The translations under genes were made by a program, and so were the position numbers. Shown here piece after piece: positions 1-12,704 of a stretch of DNA of 27,069 nt. Position 1 is the first letter of the stretch, and every line of letters starts with the position of its first letter. This stretch comes from Ectocarpus siliculosus (taxonomy: Eukaryota > Sar > Phaeophyceae > Ectocarpales > Ectocarpaceae): contig FN649751.1 in the NCBI GenBank assembly GCA_000310025.1, positions 5,926,598 to 5,953,666 on the forward strand, read 5' to 3'. The notes below the pieces were generated by a model. That model was not told the DNA's origin and did no database searches. It was given only the letters and a program-made list of their open reading frames with translations.

Positions 1-2557
1 GATAAGGGCCAGGTCGATAGTGTTGTGGCGGCGTGAGTTTTGGATGCATTCACACCCACCCGCCGCACATGCGCCACCATAGCTTAGTCTATTTGTTCGT
101 GCCTACCTGGCATTTTGTATGTACGAAGAGGTTCTCCTGCATTTGTTTTTGAATGTTTTTCTGAGGGAACCCCTCGGATCAGAAAACCCTCAGACAGTGA
201 TCTTGCTAGATCGTCATCCCCGTGTAATGCCCGTCGCCCTGATATTCAAACTTCCCTAACGCCTCACCCTTGTCGATTTGAAGAGCCCCGATCTGGCGTC
301 ATATAAATATGGAAGTATTCAAGATGTCAACATCGTTGAACGGTGCTCTCGAGTGAAGAACCAGCGAAAATTCTTGACGCGAATCAACCTTATCCTGTTT
401 TCCGACTCGCATAGGCACACCACCACCAACACCAATCTGATCTCTATTTGGAAACAAGCAGGGTATCGAGACAGTGCGGCGGGACGGCTGCCCCCTGCTG
501 GTGAAGATGCTTGAGAAGGTGCTCCGGTTGCTCTTCACGACCAAGGACCTCAGCCAGGTGAAGGAAAGACTAAAGTAGTGTGCTTAACCCCAGGACTCTA
601 ACCCAGCCCTAGCTCTAACCGCCCGCTGTTGCCACGTCACCCTTGTCCCTTACGGTTTCCCCCGGGAATAGATAACCTTGTACCGGCAGTGGATTCAGAT
701 CCACACCGACCCTACAAATCCTGACCCTCCCCCCCGCCAATACCCTATTAGCATCGTATCCCTACACCCCTGCAGGGCTGGGCTACGAGATAAGCTCTTT
801 TGTGACCCGGATCGGACTTCCTTAGCTAGAGAGAGGAGAACGTTCCGGGCATATGAAGGGCTGAGACTACCATTGAAAACAGTTGCGTCAGATTGATTAC
901 AACGCTTGCTTCGTGTCAGCCTCCTCAAGCTCTAACCCTACAGACCATAACCCTCACCGGAACCCTAATCCTGCCTGCCCAGGTGAAGGGCTACCTGTAT
1001 CGCCAGTGGACGCGCATCCTCACTGATCGTGCTGCAGTGGGAGACTTCATCTTCGCCAAGGAGGTATGCATCAACACATACATACACTACACTCAGTGTA
1101 TGTATATGTAGGTCGGGGTTGGAGAGGGTTTTCGGGTTGCCGTGGCGAACGGAACCGACGACAAATTTTCCATTTAAACAGCTTAAAGAGACAATGACCC
1201 CGTGCTTCTTAGGCGTGTACCGCTTCTCCCTGCTGCTGTCTGGTGCTGGTGCTGGTGCTGCTACCATACTAATGAAACGAAAATCACACCCTCCTGTCCT
1301 ATCCTACGCGCTCTCCTCCCGCCCACATGCAACAACGGCCTATTGCTACCGCCTCAACATGCTAGGCCTATTGCTACCACCACCTGAAGCGACTGCCTGC
1401 TGCCACCATCCATCTTTTACGGCGCTGCGAAACGCGTTACCACTTGCTACCTAATCGACCCCCCGTCGTTGTCAGGTCCGACTGGGTACGTACGCAAGCG
1501 ACGTGTACATGCCTCCCTCCGCTATCGTGGCCAGCAAGGCCATGGCGAACGACCCTCGCGCGGAGCCCAAGTACTGCGAGCGCATTCCGTACGTGGTCGT
1601 CGCAGGGCCCGTAGGAGCTCGGCTTATGGATCTGGTGAGGATATGCATCGGGACATGCATTCAGTGTGTGTGTGGGGTGTTCGCGCGGGAGATGTGTGTC
1701 TGCGTGTGTGTCGTCTTTTGGTTGTTTAGGGGAGGTTGGAACATCCGGCCGATTTTGCCATGACAGAAACCAGAAGAAACTACCAAAAAATATCTACACC
1801 AAGAACGGTCCTCGGAGCGAGTCCGGACGTCACCCGACGGCAGCAAACGGCCTCAACAACAGGACATCCTAGACATGCGAACCAACGCCTAACTCCTGAG
1901 ACACACCCTCCTCCGCCGCACGCCCAACACGAGCATTTCCATCCACCCAATTGAAAGCAACAAAACACTTATCAAGCACCAACCCCATATTCAATCGAAA
2001 ACCGAACCCAGGTGGTGTCCCCTGAGCAGTTCCTCGCCGAGGGCAGCGGCCTCCGCCTCAACGGCAAGTACTACATAACCAAGGTCATCAACCCGGCTCT
2101 GGACAGGGCCCTCGCCCTGCTCGGAGTAGACGTTAACGCCTGGTACAACGACATGCCGCGCCCGGCCCCCAGGGTATCCCACAAGGCCAAGAAGCCGGCC
2201 GATGCGTTCGGCGGTGGTGGCAAGGACAACGGGAAGGCGAGCGTGATCACGAACTTCTTCATCAGCGACCGGTGCTCGCTGTGCGGGGAGCAGTGCACGA
2301 GGTCCGTCTGCGGGAAGTGCGCCAGGGACCCCGCCGCGAACTGCGCCGCCTTTTCTCGGCTGCGCGAGTCGGACCTGGCGGCGCTGCAGCTGCTGGAGGT
2401 GTGTCGGCAGTGCACGGGCCACCCTTCCCCGGAGCTGTTCGGGAACGACTCGTGCGGCTCTCTGGAGTGTCCAGTATTCTTCGAGAGACACCGCGCATTG
2501 CTCAAGGGTCAGGACGCGCGTGAGCTGTGCGAAGCGCTGGGCCTGCTCTCTGATTGA
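1..2557 (+). CDS. REV3: DNA polymerase zeta catalytic subunit, C-terminal part (5' end outside window)
   Basis: Catalytic subunit of the translesion B-family polymerase zeta, a nuclear enzyme. Exons: probably 1-12 (Asp-Lys-Gly-Gln, then CAG|GTCGAT), 462-557, 983-1063, 1476-1634 and 2012-2557 (stop TGA). All are joined in phase 0 by GT-AG introns. Exon 462-557 starts GIETVRRDGCPLL, the conserved post-palm segment of REV3. Exon 983-1063 carries LYRQWTRILTD and DFIFAKE. Exon 1476-1634 carries AMANDPRAEP and ERIPYVVVAG. The last exon has KYYITKVINPALDRAL, a Gly/Lys linker, then the CysA zinc motif (CSLC and CGKC, bases about 2275-2320) and the CysB [4Fe-4S] motif (CRQC, then CGSLEC, about 2404-2470), which in this family binds the accessory subunits. 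The order and spacing of these blocks match REV3 rather than POLD1. The exonuclease, palm and N-terminal regions lie left of the window. The 3' end is AT-rich just after the stop. Confidence 0.92.
672..720 (+). other. Probable decayed or alternative copy of the next REV3 exon, inside an intron
   Basis: Within the intron 558-982, the bases after a TAG at 669-671 read ITLYRQWIQIHTDP in the same phase as the gene. The true exon 300 bp downstream reads VKGYLYRQWTRILTD. The five residues LYRQW are identical although three of the five codons differ only at synonymous positions. No good splice donor follows, so I read it as an old exon duplicate, possibly no longer used. Confidence 0.45.
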
Positions 2558-5321
2558 CTGTACATATTTATTTTTTATTCTTTATTTATTTCACACAGAC
2601 AGAAAGCGAATCCATCTCTATCCTCGGATGATGAGTGTCCAGGACAAAGTATGTATTTTTTATTTGTGTGGTCGCTGGCATCCAGAGTTTTGATGAGACG
2701 ACGTCACCAGTTCGTGTACAGTTGGTAGGAGATTTTTGGTATCCGTGTACGTTTGTTGCATGTTGTTTGATCATCCGGTTTTAGACATTTTTAAGAGGAG
2801 AAAAACCCAAAGCAAAGAGAAAAAGGAGACATATTCAGAGTAGCACCACGAAGCCCATGGAATGAACAATGGCTCCGGGTGGGGTCATCACACCCAGATG
2901 AGATCTCAAAACGTTGTGCAGTTTAATAACACTTCCGCAAACGCCACGCCGTGCTCTTGGGTGGCAAGTAAGTGATGAAGGTCGTCAGACGCTTATTTTT
3001 GTCCACCATGCATGGCGTACCTGCTGCACTTGTTGGGACCTACAGTCAGGGTCGGGTTTACACATGGAGCCGTTATTATACCGGAAGCGGGTCATTCAGA
3101 AGAGGAGCGCGAATTGATCCCTCCGAGTAACAGGAAGTAGTGCCGGAAAAACAGACGGGGGATGTTATCTCGAACGGGGTGTTATTTCTTTGATTTCTTG
3201 GATCTATTTAGATATACTTGTAAAGAACGGTTGACTAACGTGTCCAGCTACGGCCTGGCGTCCGTTTCGTCGCCCGGGCGGGGGAGCCGCAGTTCATCGT
3301 GAGGTGTACAAATTGAACGATTATACCGTGGCTTCGTTAATGGGGGATCCATGTGGAAATATGGTTGTGCTTTTTGTGCTCGAGCAAGAAGTACGTTGTC
3401 CATTCTTCTCGTCGTGCTTTTGGTGGCGGTGTCATTGTTGGGGTTAGGTCTCCGTGGGGGGTAATGGCGAGAGAGCGGCGGGACCTGCTGATGACTTGCT
3501 ATTGGGGGACCTCTAGAGGATTTGTGTGACGGGTGGTGGCGGCACGTACAGTAGTCTCTTGGGACGAAGGAGAAAGAAAAGCTTAAAAAACTTCCTAAAT
3601 AATGCTCGACGTAGATCGACGAAACGTGTGACGAAGGATGGTGTGTGCCACGACGGTCGGGTCGGTTGCCACGCTACTCTTGCTTGGCATCAATCAACCC
3701 AAAAGGAGAAATACAAGTGCAGAACCGTCCGTGTAGCGAGCCACGGAGAAGGGCATATTGGTTACTATTGCAGACGAAACGATAGAGGCCATGCATCAGC
3801 ACGCTAACGGAGTGCACGCCCTCACACCCACAACAACCAGCGGCAGACAGGATTACAAACGATTTTTTTTTTATGTCCGAGTAAACGAAGCTGACGCGAA
3901 CCAAGTAAATGAAGCAACTGCACTTCTTCCATATCTACCATAACGTAAACAACACATCAGGCCGCCCTGCGCCTGCCTCCCTGCCCCTTGGTCGGAAGCA
4001 GACACCGTTAGCGGCCGCTAAGAGCTAAAAACACACACACACATCTGTTGTGTAGATATTACGAACGTCATCTCTCTCACTCTCTGTTTCTCTTGCCGTC
4101 CACAGACCATCTGCGGTGCGGCAAATATCCCGCCTGCTCCTCTTTTTATCACCATCCCTATCTCTACTATCCAGTTACAGCATCTCACCACCATTCCTTT
4201 CTCCACACACCGACCTTCTCGCCGCCCCCTTCACTCCCCCCCCCCCCCCGCCGCACTAACCGTTCCGGCGGCGAACGATCTGCCTAGCTCTCTCCTCCAA
4301 CAACAAAGAGGGGCCGCCGGTATCTTTTTTCTTACGTGCGCTCCAAAACAGGTCACTACCGGCCTCCCCCAGAGACTGTATTTTATCAGTCTGCGCTCCC
4401 ACTGCTCGACCGGCAAACGACAACGACCCGGCGAGATCACGAACAGACTGGTGCTTGTTTCGGGATCACCAGCCTCATCTCCCCTCGCGTTCTCTCATGG
4501 AAACACGCAGATGAGCAATGCCCACCCACGTGTTCATACGCGAAAAAACTCAGCAGACCAACAACTTCTCCGCCCTTTCCTCAGGTCATGAAATGTCACC
4601 TTCTGGTTCTCGGTACAAGACCTACCACCACACGACCCACCAATATTCTGGACTTTCATAAAAACAGCAACAAAAATGAGTCATAATTGGCAAAACCTAA
4701 CCCCACGGCGACTGGCGACTGGCCCGTTGCTCCTTCTCCTGCCCCCCCCTCCCGATGTTTCGTAGAAACCATCACAGAGGAACCAACCGAACCGCCTACT
4801 CGAGTTTAAGGTACCGTGTTGGTAGCCGTTCTCGCTGCGGTGTTGCGAACAATAAATAATCGTGGCCAATCGCCGTCCGTGCCAGGTGGACTTCGCTGCG
4901 TTCTTCCCCGCGCAACGCTTGCATTACCAGGGTACACGCAAGCCTGCTCGTTCAGACACGACAGGAGGACCCAAAAGAAGCAAGAAACACACCAAAAGTC
5001 ATCACCCCCCCCCCCCCACCCCGTCAAACACATGATCAAATGGAACAACGTGGCCGAAACAAACAAACCAAAGTGCAAAACCGAAACCGAAAGACTTAAC
5101 CACACAAACATCAGCCCCCCCTCCCCCCCAACCCCAACCCCAAGACAAAAACCCAGCACGGCAATGTGCTGGTTTGCACACACTCAACTCACTCACGAGG
5201 ACGATAGAACAGCCACCAGAGGTCGACCAATCAAAACCAATCTAGTCGTCGGCGTTCACTTCAGAACGCCAACCGAGTGCGGGTCAAAAGGCGAGAGAGA
5301 GAGGCTGCTCCCCGCCCCATC
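2558..5321. other. Intergenic region between two convergent genes
   Basis: No gene is supported here apart from one exon-like island (3248-3316). Bases 2563-2600 are very AT-rich (repeated TTTATT) and are the likely 3' untranslated and cleavage region of REV3. Bases 4236-4249 and about 5007-5018 are runs of C; 4030-4230 and 4980-5170 are C/A/T-rich simple sequence. Open frames in this stretch have no recognisable protein character. The minus-strand polymerase gene ends at 5322, so its 3' untranslated region must lie in the right-hand part of this interval. No clear AATAAA is seen there. Confidence 0.6.
3248..3316 (+). other. Isolated exon-like segment of unknown origin
   Basis: The sequence TGACTAAC, a good branch-point match, followed by TGTCCAG gives a plausible splice acceptor ending at 3247. 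The following frame reads LRPGVRFVARAGEPQFIV and reaches a stop at 3314-3316; a GTGAGG that could act as a donor begins at 3299. The composition is much more protein-like and GC-rich than its surroundings. I found no partner exon within a few hundred bases on either side, and do not recognise the protein. It may be a last exon, a remnant, or chance. Confidence 0.3.
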
Positions 5322-8300
5322 CTAGTAGTACAGTAGCATCTGCAGCAGGTCAGCGTCGCGGTCGAACTCGGCCATGTCGGCTCCCCTCTCCTGCAACACC
5401 GACAGGTACTGCCCGAACAGCCATTGGACCTGTGCACACAGATTTCCAGGCAGAGCGGAGGTCGGCGGATCAGCGGCCAGAAAGAGATCGTCGGCAGGCT
5501 GCAATTTCCTCTAGAAACGAAAAGGCACTTAGGTTTCTCGTGACAAAGGATAGCTCAACCCCAAACCCAGCGCATCTCTCCTCTGGGCTTCATCTATTAT
5601 TGTAGTCCAAACGGGTAACGCACAATATTGAGACTGCTGTAGAGATTGATTGTGCGTGTCGTCTTGTTTACCGTCCCAGCCGCATCACGACTTGCACCGT
5701 GCCATACTATACTTTCCCCATCGTAGTCTGTTCCTGTTGTGTCTAGTGCCAGCGTGACCTGTCGAGAGACCGCTGCTACATACCAGAGTTGTACCGTGGA
5801 CGACAACGACAGCATTCAAGCACCTCATGCGACGACTAAATCATCACATCTTCTGCGGTTGTCATCAACACTCAGAATTTCGAACTGTTCGACGGCCCGA
5901 CTGAGTGAATCACGCTCCACGGTCGCTAGGGTCCTGAGTGTAACGGTCGGTATAGGTGTGATTGTAGAAATATACCGTTTTACATCTCAGCTTCTTGGGA
6001 CTATCGAGGTGGGCCTTGTCACCCGACTCACCAGGTAAGGTCACCGGGGTTTCGAAATTGTGTCGTGATAACAGATTCTCGACATGGAACCAAACAGCGA
6101 GGGGTGAACACCATCCAACAAACGACTCGAAAATGCCAACGGGAACATGGAAACACTTGTCGCATTCTACAAAAGACGAATGGTAACATTGGACTATTGT
6201 AGTCTCCAGGCGAGAACCCTCCAGATATCTTCTGACTGCGAACAAGATCCCCAGTTCCTCTACATACCTGCGGGAAGCCGAAGCAACTCCGTGCCACATT
6301 CTGGTCCCTGTCCAGAGGGTCCTCGATAACCACGTGGGCTTCCATCACCGGCATCCCCGTCCGCGGGTCCACCGACGGCGTGAGGGCGAACGGGTTGCTG
6401 ATGGCGCCGCGCCCTACGCTGATGCCCACCCGCGTGGGGTCGAACTGTCGGCCGAAGAACGCCAAGAACCTGACCAGTACCTCACCGGGGGTCATGCCAC
6501 TGAGGGGACACGCAGGACACACAGGAAAGTAGCAACGCAAGAGGAGGCAGCGGCGGTGGTTTGATTTGGTGTTCTTCACGAAAAAGACTGTGGTATTCTC
6601 TGAAACGGCTAGTTGATTGGTTCAATAATGGGTCTATTATTCGTCTCTATTTCTAAAAAAGGCGTGCGGCGATCGATCACTTTCCTGGATTCAGACGACC
6701 ACACCGCGTGACAAGGCTCTTAACGCTAAAAAAACATCAAGACCAAGGAGAACAGGTTTATCTCACGCCCTCTTAAAGGTCACTGTGTGTTAGTAACTAC
6801 CGAAACGTAGTTGCCGGCTGTTCTTGGCTGACGGCGATCCAATACACACATGCGACTATGTTTGTGGTTTGGGTGGTGTCGGCGTAGGCACGATAAGGTC
6901 TTGAGATACACGTCGCACGGTACTGAACGATCGTCCCTTCCCATTCTTGATCGGTTCCACGGGCGGCGATGGTCGCCATCAGCTACCTTATCTTGTTCTC
7001 CCAAGAAACGTAGGTGGTTGGCCGTTGGGAAAAAGCTGCCACAGCAGGTGAAGGAGACGAAATAGTACAGCAAATAGCAGTCCAGAGCTGCCGCAAATCT
7101 CCCGACACCTCGAGCCTACACATGCAATAGCCCATTAATTCCCTTCCGCGTGCCGAGAAAAAAATAAAAAACTGACCTCAAGTCCGCGCGGTCCACCTCC
7201 TCCTGCGAGAGGTTGATCTCCATGTGCTTCATGTTGAACAGCTCGGCGTTCATGCCGAGGTTGTACTGCGCCTGCTGCGCCGCCGACGGCAACATGGCCA
7301 CACCCGCCGGGTGGTGCACGCGCGGCTGCTGCTGTTGCTGCATCTGTTGCTGCTGCTGCTGCTGCTGCTGCGGTGCCTGGACGGCGTGCGTCCCCACCGG
7401 TGGCGTCGGGGCGCGAGCGCCGCCCACCACGCTCTCGTCCGGAGAGCCGCTGCTATTTGCGGAGGCAGCCGAAGCGGCGGCGTCTGCAAGAGCGGCTTGG
7501 TCGTTGACGTCCCCCGGTCCCTTCGTGGAAACGCCTCCTGCAGGCTGCGCTGCCGGCGGGGACGAGGACTGCTCTCTTTGAGACGGTGCGGTGTTGAGCG
7601 GTGGCGGCGGCAATGGCGGGCTTCGGCCGTCATATGAGCCGTCAGTGACAGGAGGATTGGGTTGCTGGTGCTCTGCGATACTGCCGACCGTGATCGGGGC
7701 GCTCTCGCTCTTGGCCCCTTCCATGTTCTCGGCGTCGTCGCTCATGCCCCCCGCTCTGTCCGCGCTGGCAGGGGAACCGCAGGCTGAGGAGACGGCATCC
7801 CCGCCGGCGGAGGAGACATTCGCAAGGGGTTCGTGGCCGGGGTAGCCGGAAGCAGACCCGCCGCTGCTGCCGCTGTCGCTCGACCTCGTCGCACAAAGCC
7901 CACCCACTCCAGCCGCCGCCGCCGCCGCCGCCACTCCGTCATCATCATCGTCATCTCCCTCCACGTACTGACCTACCCGCTCCTCCACCAGAGGCGCAAC
8001 CTGCTCATCGCCGCCGCCGCTGGGCGCCCCCATCTCGTGGCCCGGGCCCGCCACAACATGCGCAGGCGCCGCTGCTGCCGGCACCAGGGTCGGCGGGGGC
8101 ACCGGCGACGGAGGAGGGGGGGGGGGAGGGCCCATCACGCCCAGCTGCTGCTGTTGCGGCGCAACCGCCACCTGCCCGGGCAGCGGCAACGCGGCCGGGG
8201 GTGGCAGCGGGCCCTGCCGGACCCCACGCGCGGCGGCCGCGAGCGCCGCGGCTTGGGCGCAGGCCACGATTCTTCGAGCCCGGGCGCGCTCCACCTCCGC

Positions 8301-11300
8301 CCTCTGCAGGACGGTGATCATCATGTTGATGAGCGAGTAGCTGCTGAGGCCTCCCGACCACGGCTGATTGAGTCCTCTCTGGCACAGGATCTGAACAAGT
8401 TTGTTCAGGCGGGTACACGGGGGACGCGTGGTGTCATCATGCGAAAAAGTGAGGAGCACGCCGGCGGTGGCGGTGGGCGCGGGGGGATAGGGTATTGTCC
8501 TCCGTCATCAATCTTACGTTTTTCTGACGTCAAATGCAGGGCATGTGTACACTGGGGATGATGTATCATTTGCATATGGCAAACGCTTGCCCTCCGCCAC
8601 CGAACTCCCAACTTGCAGATATTATAATTTACGTGGCGCAGGCAAGGAGTAAAAAAAAGAGCGGCGTCACCCCCAACAAGACGTCGATAGGCAGGCATTC
8701 TACGCGCTTCATCAATAGCGAAAAAAGCGGCGACGAGGAGAGAGAGAGAGAGAGAGCCACGTTCGCCCTATTAGACACAAACGAACATGCTCAACAACAA
8801 CCACCGCCTTGAAGACAAAAAGGACATTTTCGCCCACTCACGGCGAAGACATAAAATAAATCCCCTCGCGTAGTTTCTGTGATTGTATGTACGTTTTCCA
8901 AGATTGTAACATATGTGTGTATGCTTTCGTCCTAATTATTATGGCGACAGTCCCCCTATTTATTCGTGGTGAGATTGTAACATGTACATCCTCTATAAAA
9001 CGGCTAGACAAGACACAAGAAGGAGCTCGGGTACCACCGACCTCTTTGAGCACCATCACTGCCGGCAGCGCGAAGCCGTACTTGCCGCCCTGGATGCAAT
9101 CTCGCACCCACTTGGAAGACGCGATTCCACTGATGCAACAGCACAACACGAACAAGAGAACAAGAACAAAAAAATAGGCAAAACAACAGGTGCATTCTTT
9201 CAGAAGGGAAAGGGAGCGAAAGGGGGTCCAGACGTGGACACAACGAACGCGGAGGCCCGTCGGTCCGTAAAAATCACCGAATGGCACCACCACCACTTAA
9301 TCAACGGATCCATCCACCACAAGACGAAAAAAAACAAGACAATCTGCGTACCCCCCTCTCCTCCCGCGGGCCCCCGCTCTCACCCGTGCTGGGGGCTTTC
9401 GAAAGATATGTCGAGCGGGATGTAGTCGAGCCCACTGCCCCCCCCCAGCCAGCCGTCCCTGCCGTTGCGGCTGTCGTCGAACATGAACTGCCCGTTGCCG
9501 TTAGAGACTGGATCCGCCAGTATCTTGATCACGGGCACGGCCGCCGTTTCGATCACCTGTCCGAAAAAACACGCGGCGGGATTGTTACCGGTGCTCTGTA
9601 CACACATATTTTGCAAGCGTTGATTGGATAGGTTAGTGGTGCGCTGGGCTGTTCGAGTCCAAACACGTCAGCCGTGAGGGCTGTTCGAGCTTGGACAACG
9701 TCACAGCTGGCAGTCAGCCTTTATCTTTCATCTTGTATCACCACTTGATGGCAGCTCTCGTGAGTCCACTCCAGAGGGCACCATTGTGTCCATTCGATGC
9801 TTTGGGAACAGCGAGCGAGTTGTGCTTCGTTAGAGTCGCTGCTCGTCTTCCTCAACGCATTATATCTCCGTCGGGGTCAAGTTGTTGCCAGCAATGAGCA
9901 GTCTTGCGATTCTTCCAACCTCCTCTAGGTCACATGAGTTCGTACTTCAGAATGACCGCAACCTCTAAAGACGCTCGTGGTGTAACTTCCACACACCAGC
10001 ACCAGCAGCAAAAGCGAAAGCAATCGCGGTTGGAAATAAAAAAGGCGAACTTTCTTTGATTGTGCTGCATGTACTTTCTGAAAAGTTGCCGCTCACCTTC
10101 ATCCCGCGCACCCAGGTCTGCTCTTGCAGGACGTTGGCGAGCTTCTGCAGGTTGGCCACCGTCTGCATGCTGCTGTACCCCGCGCGGGAGCCCCCGTAGC
10201 TGTACTTGAGGCCATTGATACCACACACCACCACATCCACGTCACTGCTCGGAAGTTCCAAACCTTGGAGAAGTTGAAAAAAGTGGGGGGGGAGAGAGAG
10301 AGAGAGATATATTGTTGAAAAGGAAATGGACGTTCTTTCATAAGACGGTGGACACGAACGTCTCAAGAGAGTATGGCGGGGTAGATTGAGACAGGGAGTA
10401 ATTACTAGCCTAACGTGTCGGCTTAAACAAAGCATGGGCCATGAACAATCTCTTGCGAGTACTCGTCTCCCCCATCTACGGGGTTGCGTGGCCAGTCTAC
10501 ATCTCCCACGAGCTGCAGCGAGCGGCCGTTCACGTTTGGTCGGCCAGGTGCGGCGCTTACCTGTGAAGCAAGAACCGTACATCTCCACTCTCGCCTCTTT
10601 CCAGATACCGGACACCAGCTCTCGCACGCGGGCGATCACCTTAATTTTTTCAGGAGCGTTCCAAGAGCCGCCGGCCAAGTAGAGCAAGAAGAGCGGCGTG
10701 CGGCGGAACGCGGTGGAGTATTAGTTAGCGCACGGGGGAGGCATGTAGAGATGGTTGCCGGGAGATGGTTACAGGGAGGAGTATTCAACAATCGGGCCTG
10801 GTGGCTGGGGTGTGTGTGTGATCGCCTTCGTGAGGTATATGCTGTGTGTTGAGATGCACTGTGACAAAAAAAGTGGTCTAGCAAAATCGGCATGAAACGC
10901 GTGTTTGGTGCCGCCTGCACATACACAGCGCCTTTTCGCGCTTTCCCAGCACGCGACAGCCGAAGATTCCCGCTAGACGAAGGCCTACAGCAGTAGCGCA
11001 GCGTTTCACAGCTTATCCTCTCGACAACCGAAGCAAAACTCCAAATGATTGTATACACACACGCGACTACCAGAGACAAAAACAGGTGGCCTGCGAAAAA
11101 CAAAGAAAGAGCGTCCCATTCTTACTACTAGAAATGACACAGTCACCAACAACCTCGAACGGAACAGGCAGGCTTTGATCCCGGTGCCCAACAGGATCGG
11201 TGGGGGTGGAGCTTCACACCTCCATAGGTCGAGAGAATGCGCAGCGAAGCACACAAAATTATTCTCTCGTTTCCAAAAGCTTGTCTCAGCCAACTTATCG

Positions 11301-12673
11301 GTCTGAGCGAGAATTCAATACCTTCGGGTGCGCCCCGCGAGGTCAGCTTAAAACGTCTTCCCGACAGCACGCGCCGTCAAAGAAGCAAAAAAATGTCCTG
11401 CTGCTCCTGCTGCGGTCAATGGCTAAACAACCAAGGTACGAGTACGCCCTCCCCCCCCCCGACTGCTGTTTCGGCACTAAACCCACCTGACTCCACGCTC
11501 GTCGTCGAGGGCGCATCGCTCTGCCCAGCTTCTGCATGAACCTCTCCACGTTGCGGTCGAGGCATGACACCATCAGGTTGTACTCGTACTCCATTCGGTC
11601 CGCCCTCCGGTCTGCCATCGACAGCTCGTTCCCCGCGCCCCCGCTGCGCGACCGGAACCTCGCCGGCTGAACCTGCTGGTGTTGGTGCTGCTGATGTTGA
11701 TGCTGCTGCTGCTGTTGCTGCTGCGGTTGCTGCTGTGGTGCTTCGGCAGGCCGGGGCAACGAGCTCCTCCCAGGCCGATTGTGCCCCCCCTGCTCCTGCC
11801 GGGGATGTCTGCCACCGCCTCCCCCTCCCCCCCCGCCTACCGAATGCGGCGACGGCGCTCGATAGAGGTTGCCGTCGTCCCGGTATGGGTACTGAGATCG
11901 CCCACCCTCGCCGTCCCTCGCCTGCTGCTGCTTTTGCTGCTGCAGCTGCCAACCCCCGCCCCCTGACCTTACGCCACGGGGAGCGCCGCCTCCGTTGCCT
12001 CCAGCGGACAGAGCCCAGTCGCTGCTGTTCTGCCAGCTCTCTTGCTGGTGCTGGTGCTGGTGCTGTTGGTGCTGAGGGTACGGGTGGTACCCCGCTCCGC
12101 CGCCGGCGCCGCCGTGCATCCCGGAGTGCCTAGTGCCGCTGCCGGCGCTGCTGCTTCGTGGCCTGTGGCGACGGGAGGGGCTCCGCAGAATGCGCGGAGA
12201 TGGTATGACGTTGCTCACGTCCGGCTGGGTAGTCAGCGCCCCCCGAGAGAGAGCGTCGCTGCTACCGTCCGCCGCCGCGTCCCGGCCAAGAGGGGCCGAC
12301 ATCGAAGCCCGCAAGGCGGCCGGTGCCCGCGGCAAGAGCAGCGACGCAGCAGACCCGCGTCCTTCCTCCGACACTTCGCCCATCCCCTGATGCTGGTTGT
12401 GAGGCATCTGCTGGGGGGGGGGCGCAGAGGGCATCGCCGGCTTGTGGCCGCGAGACCTGGCGCCCCTCAGGTCGTGCATCGGCGCGGCTCCCGGGTGCCC
12501 CCCGCTGCCGAGACCCTGCTGCTGCTGCTGCCCGGAGCGCACCCATGCCCGGCCGGTATCGCCGCCCGCTCTCCGTGCCGCCTGTCTCGCGGCCGCCGGA
12601 GGCGTGTTGCCGCGTGCCCAGGACGCCGCGTTGGAACCCCGGTCCCGCTCGGGACCGCGGTCGGACCAAGCCT

Positions 12674-12704
<31 letters not shown>

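Noticed and set aside
561-975. Degenerate CCCTAA-like units in the REV3 intron as an interstitial telomere
   Set aside because: The units (CTCTAACC, ATAACCCT, AACCCTAAT) are scattered and not in tandem; C/A-rich intron sequence explains them.
4816-5325. A 169-codon plus-strand frame near the end of the polymerase gene
   Set aside because: It consists largely of low-complexity Pro/Thr/Lys from C/A-rich sequence and overlaps the last polymerase exon only marginally; no splice or motif support.
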